Positions 1-8,069 of a stretch of DNA of 64,000 nucleotides are shown piece after piece (position 1 is the first letter of the stretch; each line of letters starts with the position of its first letter). Origin of the DNA: Haliscomenobacter sp. GTDB taxonomy: Bacteria; Bacteroidota; Bacteroidia; Chitinophagales; Saprospiraceae. Where the stretch lies: contig NZ_JADKCX010000005.1 of assembly GCF_016718685.1 (NCBI RefSeq), positions 60,842-124,841 on the forward strand, read 5' to 3'. The position numbers were made by a program, and so were the translations under genes. The notes beneath the pieces are model-generated. The model was not told the DNA's origin and did no database searches. It saw only the letters and a list, made by a program, of their open reading frames with translations.

Positions 1-957
1 GCGGTTTTCGCCCGTATTGGGTTGGTTGGTATTGGGTTGACCATTATTGGGTCTATTCCGGTTGTCCCCTCGGTTGTCTCTATTTTGGCCCTCTCTATTG
101 GGATTGCCTCCACCAGCATTGCCAGTTCCTTGACCAGTTCCCTGACCTTGCTGTGGCGTATTGCCGCGATTTTGTTGACCAGGTTGACTTCCTGCTTTGC
201 CCCGAGGTTGTTCCTTCGGTTTTTCTTTTTTACGGGGACGCTCAAATTTGTCGGTATCAATTTTCCCTAAAATTTTGAGCCCACGTAATTCGGGCGTTTC
301 TGCGCGCAAAAAGTTATTTTCTGGAGAGCCTTGTTGGTCACCTTCTACAACTTGCGGCACATTTGAATCTCCGGTAGTTGTTGTACTAACAGGTGTTTCG
401 CTAGGAGGAATACTACTGATCACGGTCGCTTGTGGTTCGAGGGGTTTTTCTTTGACTGGCTCTGGTGTTCGCTGTTCTTCAACGACTGGAGCAGCGACAT
501 CTTCACGGGAAGTGTTCTTCTCCTCGATTGGCGCAGGGGTTTCTTCCTTGCGCTTATTAGCGGATTCATTGCTCGTTTTTTCAATGCGCTGCTTCAGGCG
601 TTCGCTCAGGTCAATTTTGCCTAGCACCGTTGGCTTTTGCAGTTTGACGCGGTAGCTTTCACTTTCCGCTTCATTTTTTTGCACGCTGTCTTCTTCGTTG
701 CTTGGTTTTTCTTTAGTGGGTACTACTACCTCCGCTACTTCCGGCTTGGGCCGGACAGAACCAATGTTGACATTTTTAGCGGCGTCTTTGATTTCGATTG
801 ACTTTTGGAACTGTTTTAGCAATTCATCATACATCGGATCGGTAATCTTGGCGTTGGGCTTATTTTCAATATCAAAGCCCTTACTATTGAGGTGGTCCAC
901 AATAGTAGCTGTACCGACATTCAAGTCCCTAGCAATCTTGACTAAAACTCTTGACAT
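1..957 (-). CDS. infB: Translation initiation factor IF-2, N-terminal part (cut by window edge)
   Basis: The reverse strand reads from an ATG at 957 down to base 1 without a stop, giving 319 codons. The first residues (MSRVLVKIARDLNV) and the following short helical segment are the IF-2 N-terminal module of Bacteroidota. A long Lys/Glu/Pro-rich stretch follows, then an Asn/Gly/Gln/Arg-rich low-complexity linker near the window edge. IF-2 is the GTPase that brings initiator tRNA to the 30S subunit; its G domain lies beyond the window. It is the third gene of rimP-nusA-infB. A terminator-like hairpin (1071-1108) and a promoter box (981-988) separate it from nusA, so it may also be transcribed separately. 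Identification rests on the N-terminal motif and the conserved gene order. Confidence 0.93.
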   Translation of the reverse strand, partial: MSRVLVKIARDLNVGTATIVDHLNSKGFDIENKPNAKITDPMYDELLKQFQKSIEIKDAAKNVNIGSVRPKPEVAEVVVPTKEKPSNEEDSVQKNEAESESYRVKLQKPTVLGKIDLSERLKQRIEKTSNESANKRKEETPAPIEEKNTSREDVAAPVVEEQRTPEPVKEKPLEPQATVISSIPPSETPVSTTTTGDSNVPQVVEGDQQGSPENNFLRAETPELRGLKILGKIDTDKFERPRKKEKPKEQPRGKAGSQPGQQNRGNTPQQGQGTGQGTGNAGGGNPNREGQNRDNRGDNRNRPNNGQPNTNQPNTGENR

Positions 958-980
958 TCGAAAGATTTAGAAAACTGGCA

Positions 981-988
981 CAAAGATA
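981..988 (-). promoter_or_regulatory. Putative -7 box for infB
   Basis: The reverse strand reads TATCTTTG, matching the Bacteroidota -7 consensus TAnnTTTG, 24 bases upstream of the infB ATG. A TTTG lies further upstream at wider than usual spacing, so only the -7 box is well supported. Confidence 0.5.
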
Positions 989-1070
989 AGGGAAAACCAT
1001 TGAAAGTAAAGCAAATCCGATTTTTCCACAGATTATCTTAGAAAAAATATTTTTAAATGGTTCTCCCTGA

Positions 1071-1108
1071 AAAAACGGACTCTAACTCATTCATAAGAGT
1101 TCGTTTTT
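1071..1108 (-). terminator. Hairpin between nusA and infB
   Basis: Arms at 1071-1083 and 1096-1108 pair over 13 bases with one G-T wobble around a 12-base loop. On the reverse strand the hairpin is followed by a T-rich stretch, 20 bases after the restored nusA stop. It can act as an intrinsic terminator or partial attenuator inside the operon. Confidence 0.7.
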
Positions 1109-1127
1109 AAAAATAGTTCCTCAGAAA

Positions 1128-2377
1128 TCAATTATTTTCTCCTTCTTCGAATTCGGCACTCAGCACGCGAAGTACATCATCAATGGTTTCTTCCTCAAGG
1201 TCGGTACGGCGCAACAATTCCGCTTTGCTCAAATTGAGCACACTGCGGGCAGTATCGCAACCAATGGCCTGGAGGGCATCGATGATCCAGTCTTCAATTT
1301 CATCACCAAATTCGTCGAGATCGACGTCATCAATTCATATTCTTCGGTATTGTTGCGGTAAACGTCTATTTCGTATCCGGTAAGTTGGCTGGCCAATTTG
1401 ATATTGGTTCCACTCTTGCCAATAGCCAATGACACTTGTTCCGGTTCGAGGTAAACATCAGCGTGGTTCGTTTCGGTGTTCAGCTCAATACGCGTCACCT
1501 TCGCGGGAGTCAATGCGCGCTGTATGTACAAGCTGGCATTGTTGGTATAGTTGACAATGTCAATGTTTTCATTGTTCAATTCCCGCACAATTCCGTGTAT
1601 CCGTGAGCCTTTCATCCCTACACAAGCCCCCACTGGATCGATTCGGTCATCATAAGACTCTACAGCTACTTTGGCTCGTTCTCCGGGTAGGCGTACGATT
1701 TTTTTGATGCTGATCAATCCGTCTTCAATTTCCGGCACTTCTGCTTCCAGTAATTTTTCAAGGAAAGCGTTGTCAGTGCGCGACATGACCACAATCGGGG
1801 TATTGTTGCGCAATTCTACCCGGCGAATGATGCCTTTGACCATATCGCCTTTGCGGAAGAAGTCGGCTTTGATGGTTTCGGTGCGTGGCAGCACCAATTC
1901 ATTGCCCGTTGCATCGTCGACCACCAAAAATTCTTTTTTCAGGATTTGGTGAATCTCGCCAACGATTACTTCCCCTACTCTTTCCGAGTAACTCTTGTAT
2001 ACTTCGTCTTTCTCCAGTTCCATGATTCTGGAGATCAAAGTTTGGCGCGCGGCCATAATGGCTCGGCGCCCAAAATCCTCCAGTTGTAACCGCTCGTAGC
2101 ACTCTTCGCCAATTTCGTAGTCCTCGTCAATAGCCAGAGCTTCCGAAATTGAAATTTGTGCCCGATCGTCGGTAACTTCTCCATCGGGTACAATTTCACG
2201 TACCCGCCAGAGCTCCAAGTCACCGTTTTGTGTATTGACAATTACGTTGAAGTTGTCGTCTGATCCAAATTTCTTTTTGATCAGGGTACGAAAAACATCT
2301 TCCAGTACCCGCGCCATCGTAGGGCGGTCAATATTTTTCCCAGCTTTGAATTCCGAGAAAGTGTCCACCAGATTCAT
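1128..2377 (-). CDS. nusA: Transcription termination/antitermination factor NusA (frame interrupted near C-terminus)
   Basis: NusA binds RNA polymerase and nascent RNA and modulates pausing, termination and antitermination. The start chosen is the ATG at 2377 (MNLVDTFSEFK), because the open frame above it is intergenic repeat. In order it has the N-terminal polymerase-binding domain, an S1 domain (GEVIVGEIHQILKKEF), and two KH modules (GACVGMKGSRIH and LAIGKSGTNIKLASQL). The frame breaks at about 1331-1336 and would stop at 1229 with a nonsense tail. Restoring one missing base gives the expected acidic C-terminus (DDVDLDEFGDEIEDWIID) and a helical tail ending at TGA 1128. The restored length of about 416 residues is normal for the phylum. 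It lies between rimP and infB, the usual order. The indel could be a sequencing error or a true mutation; a loss of this kind in an essential gene makes error likelier. Confidence 0.93.
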
Positions 2378-2393
2378 CGCAACAAAGCTTATT

Positions 2394-2490
2394 GGTTGAA
2401 AAGTTGAAAAGTTGAGGTGAGGGGCTGAGGCTAGCAGCGACATTGTATGACGCGGCAGCCTTAACTTCTCAACTTCTTAACTTCTCAACA
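2394..2490. repeat. Intergenic inverted repeat built from GTTGA words
   Basis: The left arm starts at 2394 and carries repeated GTTGAAAAG/GTTGAGG words. The right arm (about 2458-2490) carries CTTCTCAACTTCTTAACTT words that pair with it imperfectly. It fills the rimP-nusA spacer, about 20 bases upstream of the nusA start. Very similar words recur at 4411-4500 and 6658-6800. Confidence 0.65.
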
Positions 2491-2500
2491 CACTCAGCTT

Positions 2501-2977
2501 TTATGAAAAACTAATCTTTACAATTGCTTTAGCTATGTGCTCGAAAGGAATAATTGTTTGCACGGTTCCTTTCATGTTCTTTTTTCCTTCTTTCCATTTG
2601 ATTTCTTCTTCCAGAACAATGGATTCGGGATTCACTGCTTTTAATACGCCCGTTTTGGTTTCTCCGGCACTGAGTCTTACCTCAAAAGTACGACCGATGT
2701 TGCGCAGATACTGCCGTGCGAACTTCAATGGTCGTTCAATACCGGGTGAAGAAACCTCCAAGGTGTAAACTTCGCCCAACCAGCCATTGGTATCGAGGTG
2801 TGCCTCCAAAAAACGGCTGATGCGTTGGCATTTTTCAAATTGCATTCCGGAATCACTGTCAATGAATACTTCCAAACGATTGCCACCCTCCTGTTTGATT
2901 TCAATCGTGAAACAGTCAGCAAATTCAGGTTCCTGGTATTTTTCCTGTAGCAGCGCTTCGATTTTCTCCGTAATCAT
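2501..2977 (-). CDS. rimP: Ribosome maturation factor RimP
   Basis: RimP is needed for maturation of the 30S ribosomal subunit. The chosen ATG at 2977 (MITEKIEALLQEKY) gives 158 residues, the usual RimP size; the longer open frame up to 3022 lacks family-like sequence. The body shows the two-domain RimP pattern, including GGNRLEVFIDSDSG and the LEVSSPGIERPLK segment that is the family hallmark. It is the first gene of rimP-nusA-infB, and a 123-base spacer filled with an inverted repeat separates it from nusA. A promoter box at 3081-3088 and a leader hairpin at 3025-3056 lie upstream. Confidence 0.95.
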   Translation of the reverse strand: MITEKIEALLQEKYQEPEFADCFTIEIKQEGGNRLEVFIDSDSGMQFEKCQRISRFLEAHLDTNGWLGEVYTLEVSSPGIERPLKFARQYLRNIGRTFEVRLSAGETKTGVLKAVNPESIVLEEEIKWKEGKKNMKGTVQTIIPFEHIAKAIVKISFS

Positions 2978-3024
2978 GTGTTGTGTTCGTTTTCCTTGTG
3001 CAAGGTAAAGAAGGATTAACACGC

Positions 3025-3056
3025 AAAAGAGGGAACCGTTTTCGATTCCCTCTTTT
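3025..3056 (-). promoter_or_regulatory. Hairpin in the rimP-nusA-infB leader
   Basis: Perfect 11-base arms (AAAAGAGGGAA at 3025-3035 and its complement at 3046-3056) enclose a 10-base loop. The hairpin lies between the putative promoter box and the rimP start, so it would be in the 5' untranslated leader. No upstream minus-strand gene exists for it to terminate. It could be an attenuator, but that is inference. Confidence 0.5.
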
Positions 3057-3080
3057 GTAGTGCTTTTTCCAACTTGGGTG

Positions 3081-3088
3081 CAAATATA
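3081..3088 (-). promoter_or_regulatory. Putative -7 box for rimP-nusA-infB
   Basis: The reverse strand reads TATATTTG, an exact match to TAnnTTTG, about 105 bases upstream of the rimP ATG. No clear -33 element was found at the usual distance. Confidence 0.5.
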
Positions 3089-3183
3089 CGCAATGTTTTT
3101 GATTTTGAACAGCTTTTGTGCAGGCTTGGCTTATTTTTTTTATTTTTCATTGCTTTCAGAAAATAATGAAAAATAAATCATGC

Positions 3184-3211
3184 TTTGTAAAACCTGCGTT
3201 TTGTAATTTTG
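3184..3211 (+). promoter_or_regulatory. Putative promoter for mqnC
   Basis: TTTG at 3184-3187 is followed, after 16 bases, by TAATTTTG at 3204-3211, a match to the Bacteroidota -33/-7 pattern with slightly short spacing. It lies about 60 bases upstream of the mqnC start. Confidence 0.45.
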
Positions 3212-3271
3212 TTTTCAGGTTGTGTTGATTGGTTAGCACAAACCAGTCGTAAACGATTTAATCCATAGTCC

Positions 3272-4414
3272 ATGCATACTGAAGATTTATTGCAGCGAGC
3301 ACTGCGGCTCGAGTTTTTATCGGCAGAGGAAGGCCAATTTTTATTGGAACAAGCCCCTACTGCTGATTTAATGTACGTTGCCCATCAACTGCGGCGCAAA
3401 CAAGTACCCGGTAATCACGTAACCTGGATCATCGACCGCAATTCCAATACGACCAATGTGTGCCTGGCCAATTGCAAGTTTTGTAATTTTTACCGCCGTC
3501 CAGGCCATGGTGAGGCGTACATTACGTCGATTGAGGAATACAAGCAAAAAATTGAAGAAACCTTTGCTTATGGCGGTGAACAACTGCTGCTGCAAGGTGG
3601 GCACCACCCTGATTTGGGGCTGGAATATTATACTGGCTTGTTTCGGGAGCTAAAATCTTTGTACCCCAACCTTAAATTGCATGCACTGGGTCCACCGGAG
3701 GTAGCTCACATCACCAAACTGGCCAAATCTACCCATTATGAGGTACTTAAAGCCTTGAAAGAATCGGGGCTGGATAGTTTGCCCGGTGCTGGGGCGGAGA
3801 TTTTGGATGATCGGGTGCGTCGCCTCATCTCCAAAGGGAAATGTGGTGCACAAGAATGGCTCGACATCATGCGAGCGGCCCACCAACTGCACTTGACCAC
3901 TTCAGCCACCATGATGTTTGGGCACATCGAAACCAACCTGGAACGTATGGAGCATTTGGTGAAAATCCGGGAAGTGCAATCCGAAAAACCCGCCGATGCC
4001 AAGGGCTTCCTGGCCTTTATTCCCTGGCCATTCCAGGATGAAGACACTATTCTCAAAAAACTGAAACGTGCTCGTAACACCGTTACGGGAGACGAATATG
4101 TGCGCATGATTGCCCTAAGCAGAATCATGTTGCCTAACGTGATCAACATCCAGGCCTCCTGGCTAACCGTGGGCAAACAGGTGGCACAAATCTGTTTGCA
4201 CGCAGGTGCCAATGATTTTGGGAGCATCATGATTGAAGAAAACGTGGTATCTGCCGCCGGAGCACGTTTCCGTTTTACCGCCCAAGGCATTCAGGATGCC
4301 ATTCGGGAAGCGGGTTTTGAACCAAAATTGCGCAATCAGCAATACGAATTCCGCGACTTACCGGGCAACATCCGGCAGCAGGAGTTGGATCGGGTGGAAA
4401 TGATTGTGGATTAA
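3272..4414 (+). CDS. mqnC: Cyclic dehypoxanthinyl futalosine synthase, menaquinone biosynthesis
   Basis: This radical-SAM enzyme cyclises dehypoxanthine futalosine in the futalosine route to menaquinone, in the cytoplasm. The iron-sulfur cysteines are C64, C68 and C71 (NVCLANCKFCNFYR). LLQGGHHPDL and the SLPGAGAEIL motif identify MqnC rather than its paralogue MqnE. The length of 380 residues is typical and the ATG at 3272 follows a plausible promoter. No other mqn gene is adjacent, so the pathway genes are scattered. The gene is followed by a GTTGAG-word inverted repeat (4411-4500). Confidence 0.92.
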   Translation: MHTEDLLQRALRLEFLSAEEGQFLLEQAPTADLMYVAHQLRRKQVPGNHVTWIIDRNSNTTNVCLANCKFCNFYRRPGHGEAYITSIEEYKQKIEETFAYGGEQLLLQGGHHPDLGLEYYTGLFRELKSLYPNLKLHALGPPEVAHITKLAKSTHYEVLKALKESGLDSLPGAGAEILDDRVRRLISKGKCGAQEWLDIMRAAHQLHLTTSATMMFGHIETNLERMEHLVKIREVQSEKPADAKGFLAFIPWPFQDEDTILKKLKRARNTVTGDEYVRMIALSRIMLPNVINIQASWLTVGKQVAQICLHAGANDFGSIMIEENVVSAAGARFRFTAQGIQDAIREAGFEPKLRNQQYEFRDLPGNIRQQELDRVEMIVD

Positions 4415-4500
4415 GTTGAGTTGAGGGGTTGAGAGGGTTGAGGCTACCGCGAGCGATGTTGACACCCCCAAACCCTCAACTTCTTAACTTCTCAACTTAA
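4411..4500. repeat. Intergenic inverted repeat built from GTTGAG words
   Basis: The left arm, 4411-4443, overlaps the mqnC stop codon. The right arm, 4473-4500, ends just before the next start at 4507. The arms pair imperfectly over about 28 bases and consist of repeated TTGAG/AAGTTGAG words, the same kind as at 2394-2490. No T-run follows on the plus strand. Confidence 0.7.
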
Positions 4501-4506
4501 ATTAGT

Positions 4507-5846
4507 ATGAAAAAAGCACTACTCTTTGCCATCCTCTTGTTTTGGGGAGTAACTTCTTTTTTGCGCAGCAAAAAAATGTAAAAGCCCTGGTGGGTGGAAC
4601 GCTCATTGACGGCTATGGCAGTCATCCGATTCGCAACAGTGTCATCATCATCGAAGGTGAAAAAATTGCCAAAGTGGGGCAAGTCGGACAAATTGAGATT
4701 CCCAAAGATGCCGAAATCATCTCTACTGAAGGTATGAGTCTTTTGCCCGGTCTTTGGGACATGCACGTTCACTTGATGATCAATGGGCACAGCGATTACA
4801 CGCATTGGGACAAAACGTACCCCAAACTGTTTGGCAGTGTCATCATGCCCTCCTCTGCAAAACAGCTTTTGATGGCGGGTGTGACCTCTGCCCGCGACCT
4901 GGGGGCACCTCTAGAGGAATCCATTGCCGTACGCGATGCCATCAACAAGGGGACTTTGGATGGACCTACTTTATACGTATCAGGGCCTTTTATTCAAAAA
5001 AAACCTTATCCAGGCACCGAACAGTTCCGTTGGGGGGTTGAAGGGGCTGAAGATGCCCGCAATAAAGTGCGCAAATTGGCCAAAGCCGGCGTGGATTGTA
5101 TCAAACTCATCGATCACGACCAGATGACGATGGAGGAAGTGAGCGCAGTAGTAGATGAAGCACATAAACTGAAATTAAAGGTAGTTGGGCACGCCCACCG
5201 TCCCGAAGAAATCCGTAGAGGGCTTAAATTGGGGGTCGATTGCTTTGAACACACCGGGTTGTCCTCTTCACCCGATTACCCCAACGACATCCTCAATCAA
5301 ATCAAAGAGCGAACCGCTCAGATGAACCTGGGCCCCTTGTATTGGACACCCACCATTGAAGGTCTGTACAATTACACCTACAACCGCGACAATCGGGAAA
5401 AACTGGATGATCCTTCCTGGCACGTGGGACTTCCTGACTCCATCATTGCCGATATCCGACAGTCGATCGAGCACCCCGATCGTTTGGCTTATTTTCAACT
5501 CACGCCGCTGCGTCAGCCTACGCTGGCCAAGAAATTTCAACAACTCAAAGAAGCGGGTGTGGTGCTGCTGATTGGTACCGATAGCGGTATTCCCATGAAA
5601 TTTCACAGCCAGTCGACCTGGAACGAACTGGATGTATGGGTGAACCACCTTGGTGTAGATCCAATGTACGCGATTCGGGCGGCTACGTATTGGCCAGCAT
5701 TGTTTCACGGTGTAGCGGATCAGGTAGGAACCGTCACAGAAGGAAAATACGCAGATATCATCGCGGTGCGCGGAGATGTATTGCGCTACATCAGCCTATT
5801 GCAGGATGTGGACATGGTGATCAAACACGGCAAACGGTATAAGTAA
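4507..5846 (+). CDS. Exported amidohydrolase-family protein (signal peptide out of frame)
   Basis: A metal-dependent amidohydrolase of the imidazolonepropionase/prolidase-like group. The body shows the metal-binding HxH (WDMHVHL), later histidines (VVGHAHR, FEHTG) and the catalytic Asp motif (LIGTDSGIP). Substrate cannot be told. The ATG at 4507 encodes a clear signal peptide (MKKALLFAILLFWGVTSF), but the frame is lost at a run of six T (4557-4562). With a seventh T the peptide joins smoothly to FAQQKNVKALVGG, giving about 447 residues. Without the correction only a weak TTG start at 4542 remains and the export signal is lost. The gene runs convergently into lspA, and both stop codons lie in a 40-base inverted repeat. 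Confidence 0.85.
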
Positions 5847-5950
5847 GTAGTGACGAATTTTTCGAATGACGAGTGACGAATTTGGTGCTGTGCTTGGATA
5901 GGAGCGCCCCATTCGTCACTCGTCATTCGAAAAATTCGTCACTACTTACT
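5842..5950. repeat. Perfect 40-nt inverted repeat spanning two stop codons
   Basis: Arms at 5842-5881 and 5911-5950 are exact reverse complements over 40 bases around a 29-base loop. Each arm contains the stop codon of its flanking convergent gene (amidohydrolase TAA at 5844, lspA TAA at 5948-5946). It may serve as a bidirectional terminator, but it has no long T-run. It shares the words GAATGACGAGTG and CGAAT with the repeat at 9676-9773. Confidence 0.9.
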
Positions 5951-6644
5951 GATCTTGCACTTCTGGCAAATCTTGATTACTACTTTCGGGTATTACCGGA
6001 GCGGGAGTAGCTACCACTTCCTCATCTTTCTGGTAATAGCGAAAAAAGTCGCGTTGGAAAATCAGGATATTCAGTACACCCGTGGTGATCGAAACATCAG
6101 CAATGTTGAACACTGGTTTGAAGAAAAAATACTCCTTCCCTCCGAGAAATGGCACCCAAGTGGGGTAAATGCCTTGCCAAATGGGAAAATATAGCATATC
6201 GACTACCTTCCCGTGTAAAAAACCTGCGTAACCGCCTTCCGGTGGAAACAAGGTAGCCAGTCCCCCATGATAATAAGAAGGTGAAAAGATGAGCCCATAA
6301 AAAGCACTGTCCAGAATGTTGCCGATGGCTCCAGCCAGGATGAGTCCAAAACTGGCCAATACCCCAAAGCGAATATTTTCACCAATGAGTTGACGAATAA
6401 AAAGAATCAGAAAAATGACGGCAGCAATGCGAAAAAGGCTCAAGGCCAATTTGCCATATTCACCGCCCAAATCCCAGCCAAAGGCCATGCCATTGTTTTC
6501 TACAAAATGCAACAGCGCCCAATCCAGGCCCAGGATTTTGATTTCAGCACCATACTCCATGTGGGTTTTCACCCCAATCTTCAAGGCTTGATCAGCCACT
6601 AAAACCAAAAAAACCAGTATTCCTACTTTAACTGATGGCTTCAA
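5946..6644 (-). CDS. lspA: Lipoprotein signal peptidase (signal peptidase II)
   Basis: LspA cleaves the signal peptide of prolipoproteins in the inner membrane, after diacylglyceryl transfer. The protein has four hydrophobic segments (about residues 8-22, 67-85, 95-115, 175-190). The conserved catalytic Asp motifs are GNILDSAFYG and FNIADVSI, and the N-terminal VADQALK segment is also conserved. At 232 residues it is longer than E. coli LspA, because of an insertion between the catalytic motifs and a polar Glu/Pro/Gln-rich tail. Several lipoproteins in this window are potential substrates. The ATG at 6644 is the natural start. It is transcribed toward the convergent amidohydrolase. Confidence 0.92.
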   Translation of the reverse strand: MKPSVKVGILVFLVLVADQALKIGVKTHMEYGAEIKILGLDWALLHFVENNGMAFGWDLGGEYGKLALSLFRIAAVIFLILFIRQLIGENIRFGVLASFGLILAGAIGNILDSAFYGLIFSPSYYHGGLATLFPPEGGYAGFLHGKVVDMLYFPIWQGIYPTWVPFLGGKEYFFFKPVFNIADVSITTGVLNILIFQRDFFRYYQKDEEVVATPAPVIPESSNQDLPEVQDQ

Positions 6645-6657
6645 GAGCGTATTTTTT

Positions 6658-6800
6658 TAAGTTGAACGGTTGAAAAGTTGAAAAGTTGAAGTGAAGTTTG
6701 AAAGACCACTTTAGCGTAGTTTATTCACGCATGAAAAACTTAAGATTGATTATCAATCCCACATTACCGACAACTTTTCAACAATTTAACCCTAAACGCT
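6658..6800. repeat. Imperfect inverted repeat of GTTGAAAAG words
   Basis: GTTGAAAAG words near 6662-6692 face CAACTTTTCAAC and related words near 6770-6800. The repeat occupies most of the lspA-pdxA spacer on the 3' side of pdxA. It is less symmetric than the other members of the GTTGA-word group. Confidence 0.5.
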
Positions 6801-6806
6801 TCAACA

Positions 6807-7997
6807 TTACAGTTGTTCCTCCTCGTCATAACCTTCTTCCTCGTAAGCTTGATCTTCTTCGAGCACGTCGTCGATTTCATCTTCCAAATCCTCCTCTTCT
6901 TCCTCCTCAACTCCGTTCTCCGATTTGATCTTGCTCCGGCGTACCAGAGCATTGGCGCGATCGCCGTAATATTCCTTGCGGTTTTTAGCCAGTTCAATGG
7001 CCATGAACAAAGCTTCTCGGAAAGAATCCGGGTCTGCCTCGTTTTTCCCGGCAATATCATAGGCTGTGCCATGATCAGGAGAAGTACGAATCGCGCTTAA
7101 TCCGGCAGTATAATTAATACCACTTCCAAACGCCAAAAGTTTAAATGGGATCAAACCTTGATCATGGTAAATGGCCAAAATGCCGTCGAATTTCTTGTAG
7201 TAACCCGAACCAAAGAACCCATCCGCCGGGAATGGTCCCATGACCAACATGCCGTTCTTTTTGCATTCAATGATGGCTGGCCGGATAATGCGGTCATCTT
7301 CATCACCCAATACACCCCCATCACCAGCATGTGGATTCATGCCCAGTACCGCAATGATTGGCCGATCGATGCCAAAATCGACCCGCAAGGTTTCTTCAAA
7401 GGTCTTCAACTTGCGTGAGATGAGTTCTTTGCTCACCTTGCCTGCTACCTCGCGCAAGGGCAGGTGGTTTGTAGCGACCCCAATGCGCAGGGTATCACTG
7501 ACCATCAACATAAGACTTTCCTTACCGTTGGCTAGTTCCTGGGTCAGGTACTCGGTGTGCCCGGGAAAGGGAAAGTTGGCCATCTGCATGGCCTCCTTAT
7601 TGATTGGAGCAGTTACGAGGGCATCGATGTACCCTGCCTTTAGCTCTTTGACCGCCCACTCCAAGGCCTGATAGGCGTATTTCCCACTTACGTCTGTCGG
7701 TTTACCGAGCACGATATTGACGTTTTCCTGCCAACAGTTCACTACATTGACGCGATCGGGAAAAACCCGTTCTGCGTTGCGAATTTGCTGGAAAAGGAAA
7801 TCTAGGCCAACGATATTTTTGTGGTACGAAACGATCTTAGAGGATCCGTACAACACGGGTACGCAAAAGTTGATTATTTTAGGATTGGACAGTGTTTTTA
7901 TGATTACCTCTAACCCAATTCCATTGATATCACCGATGCTGATGCCGATTTTAAGTTTGTCCAGTTTTTCCTGGCCTACTGCTTGTTCATTCATCAC
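6807..7997 (-). CDS. pdxA: 4-hydroxythreonine-4-phosphate dehydrogenase, pyridoxal phosphate biosynthesis
   Basis: PdxA oxidises 4-phosphohydroxy-threonine in the DXP-dependent route to vitamin B6. Family motifs are ISIGDINGIGLE at the N-terminus and the three metal-binding histidine regions FPGHTEYLTQ, MNPHAGDGG and AIYHDQGLIP, plus the active-site segment RTSPDHGTAYDIAG. The normal protein ends near residue 350. Here about 45 extra residues follow that are almost entirely Glu, Asp and Tyr, so the 396-residue product carries a strongly acidic tail. The start is one of two adjacent ATGs (7997 or 7994). The gene is divergent from rsmA. Confidence 0.94.
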   Translation of the reverse strand: MMNEQAVGQEKLDKLKIGISIGDINGIGLEVIIKTLSNPKIINFCVPVLYGSSKIVSYHKNIVGLDFLFQQIRNAERVFPDRVNVVNCWQENVNIVLGKPTDVSGKYAYQALEWAVKELKAGYIDALVTAPINKEAMQMANFPFPGHTEYLTQELANGKESLMLMVSDTLRIGVATNHLPLREVAGKVSKELISRKLKTFEETLRVDFGIDRPIIAVLGMNPHAGDGGVLGDEDDRIIRPAIIECKKNGMLVMGPFPADGFFGSGYYKKFDGILAIYHDQGLIPFKLLAFGSGINYTAGLSAIRTSPDHGTAYDIAGKNEADPDSFREALFMAIELAKNRKEYYGDRANALVRRSKIKSENGVEEEEEEDLEDEIDDVLEEDQAYEEEGYDEEEQL

Positions 7998-8029
7998 AGT
8001 TAAATCCTACGGGTTGTATTTAATTTTGA

Positions 8030-8037
8030 TAGTTTTG
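8030..8037 (+). promoter_or_regulatory. Putative -7 box for rsmA
   Basis: TAGTTTTG matches TAnnTTTG about 32 bases upstream of the rsmA start; a second match (TAATTTTG) lies at 8021-8028. No convincing -33 element was seen. Confidence 0.4.
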
Positions 8038-8069
8038 CAAAGTAATGGTAAAAAAAGCAGAAAATTGTT

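Noticed and set aside
1..957. Plus-strand open frames rich in Ser, Leu and Phe over the infB region
   Set aside because: They are complementary-strand shadows of the low-complexity IF-2 linker.
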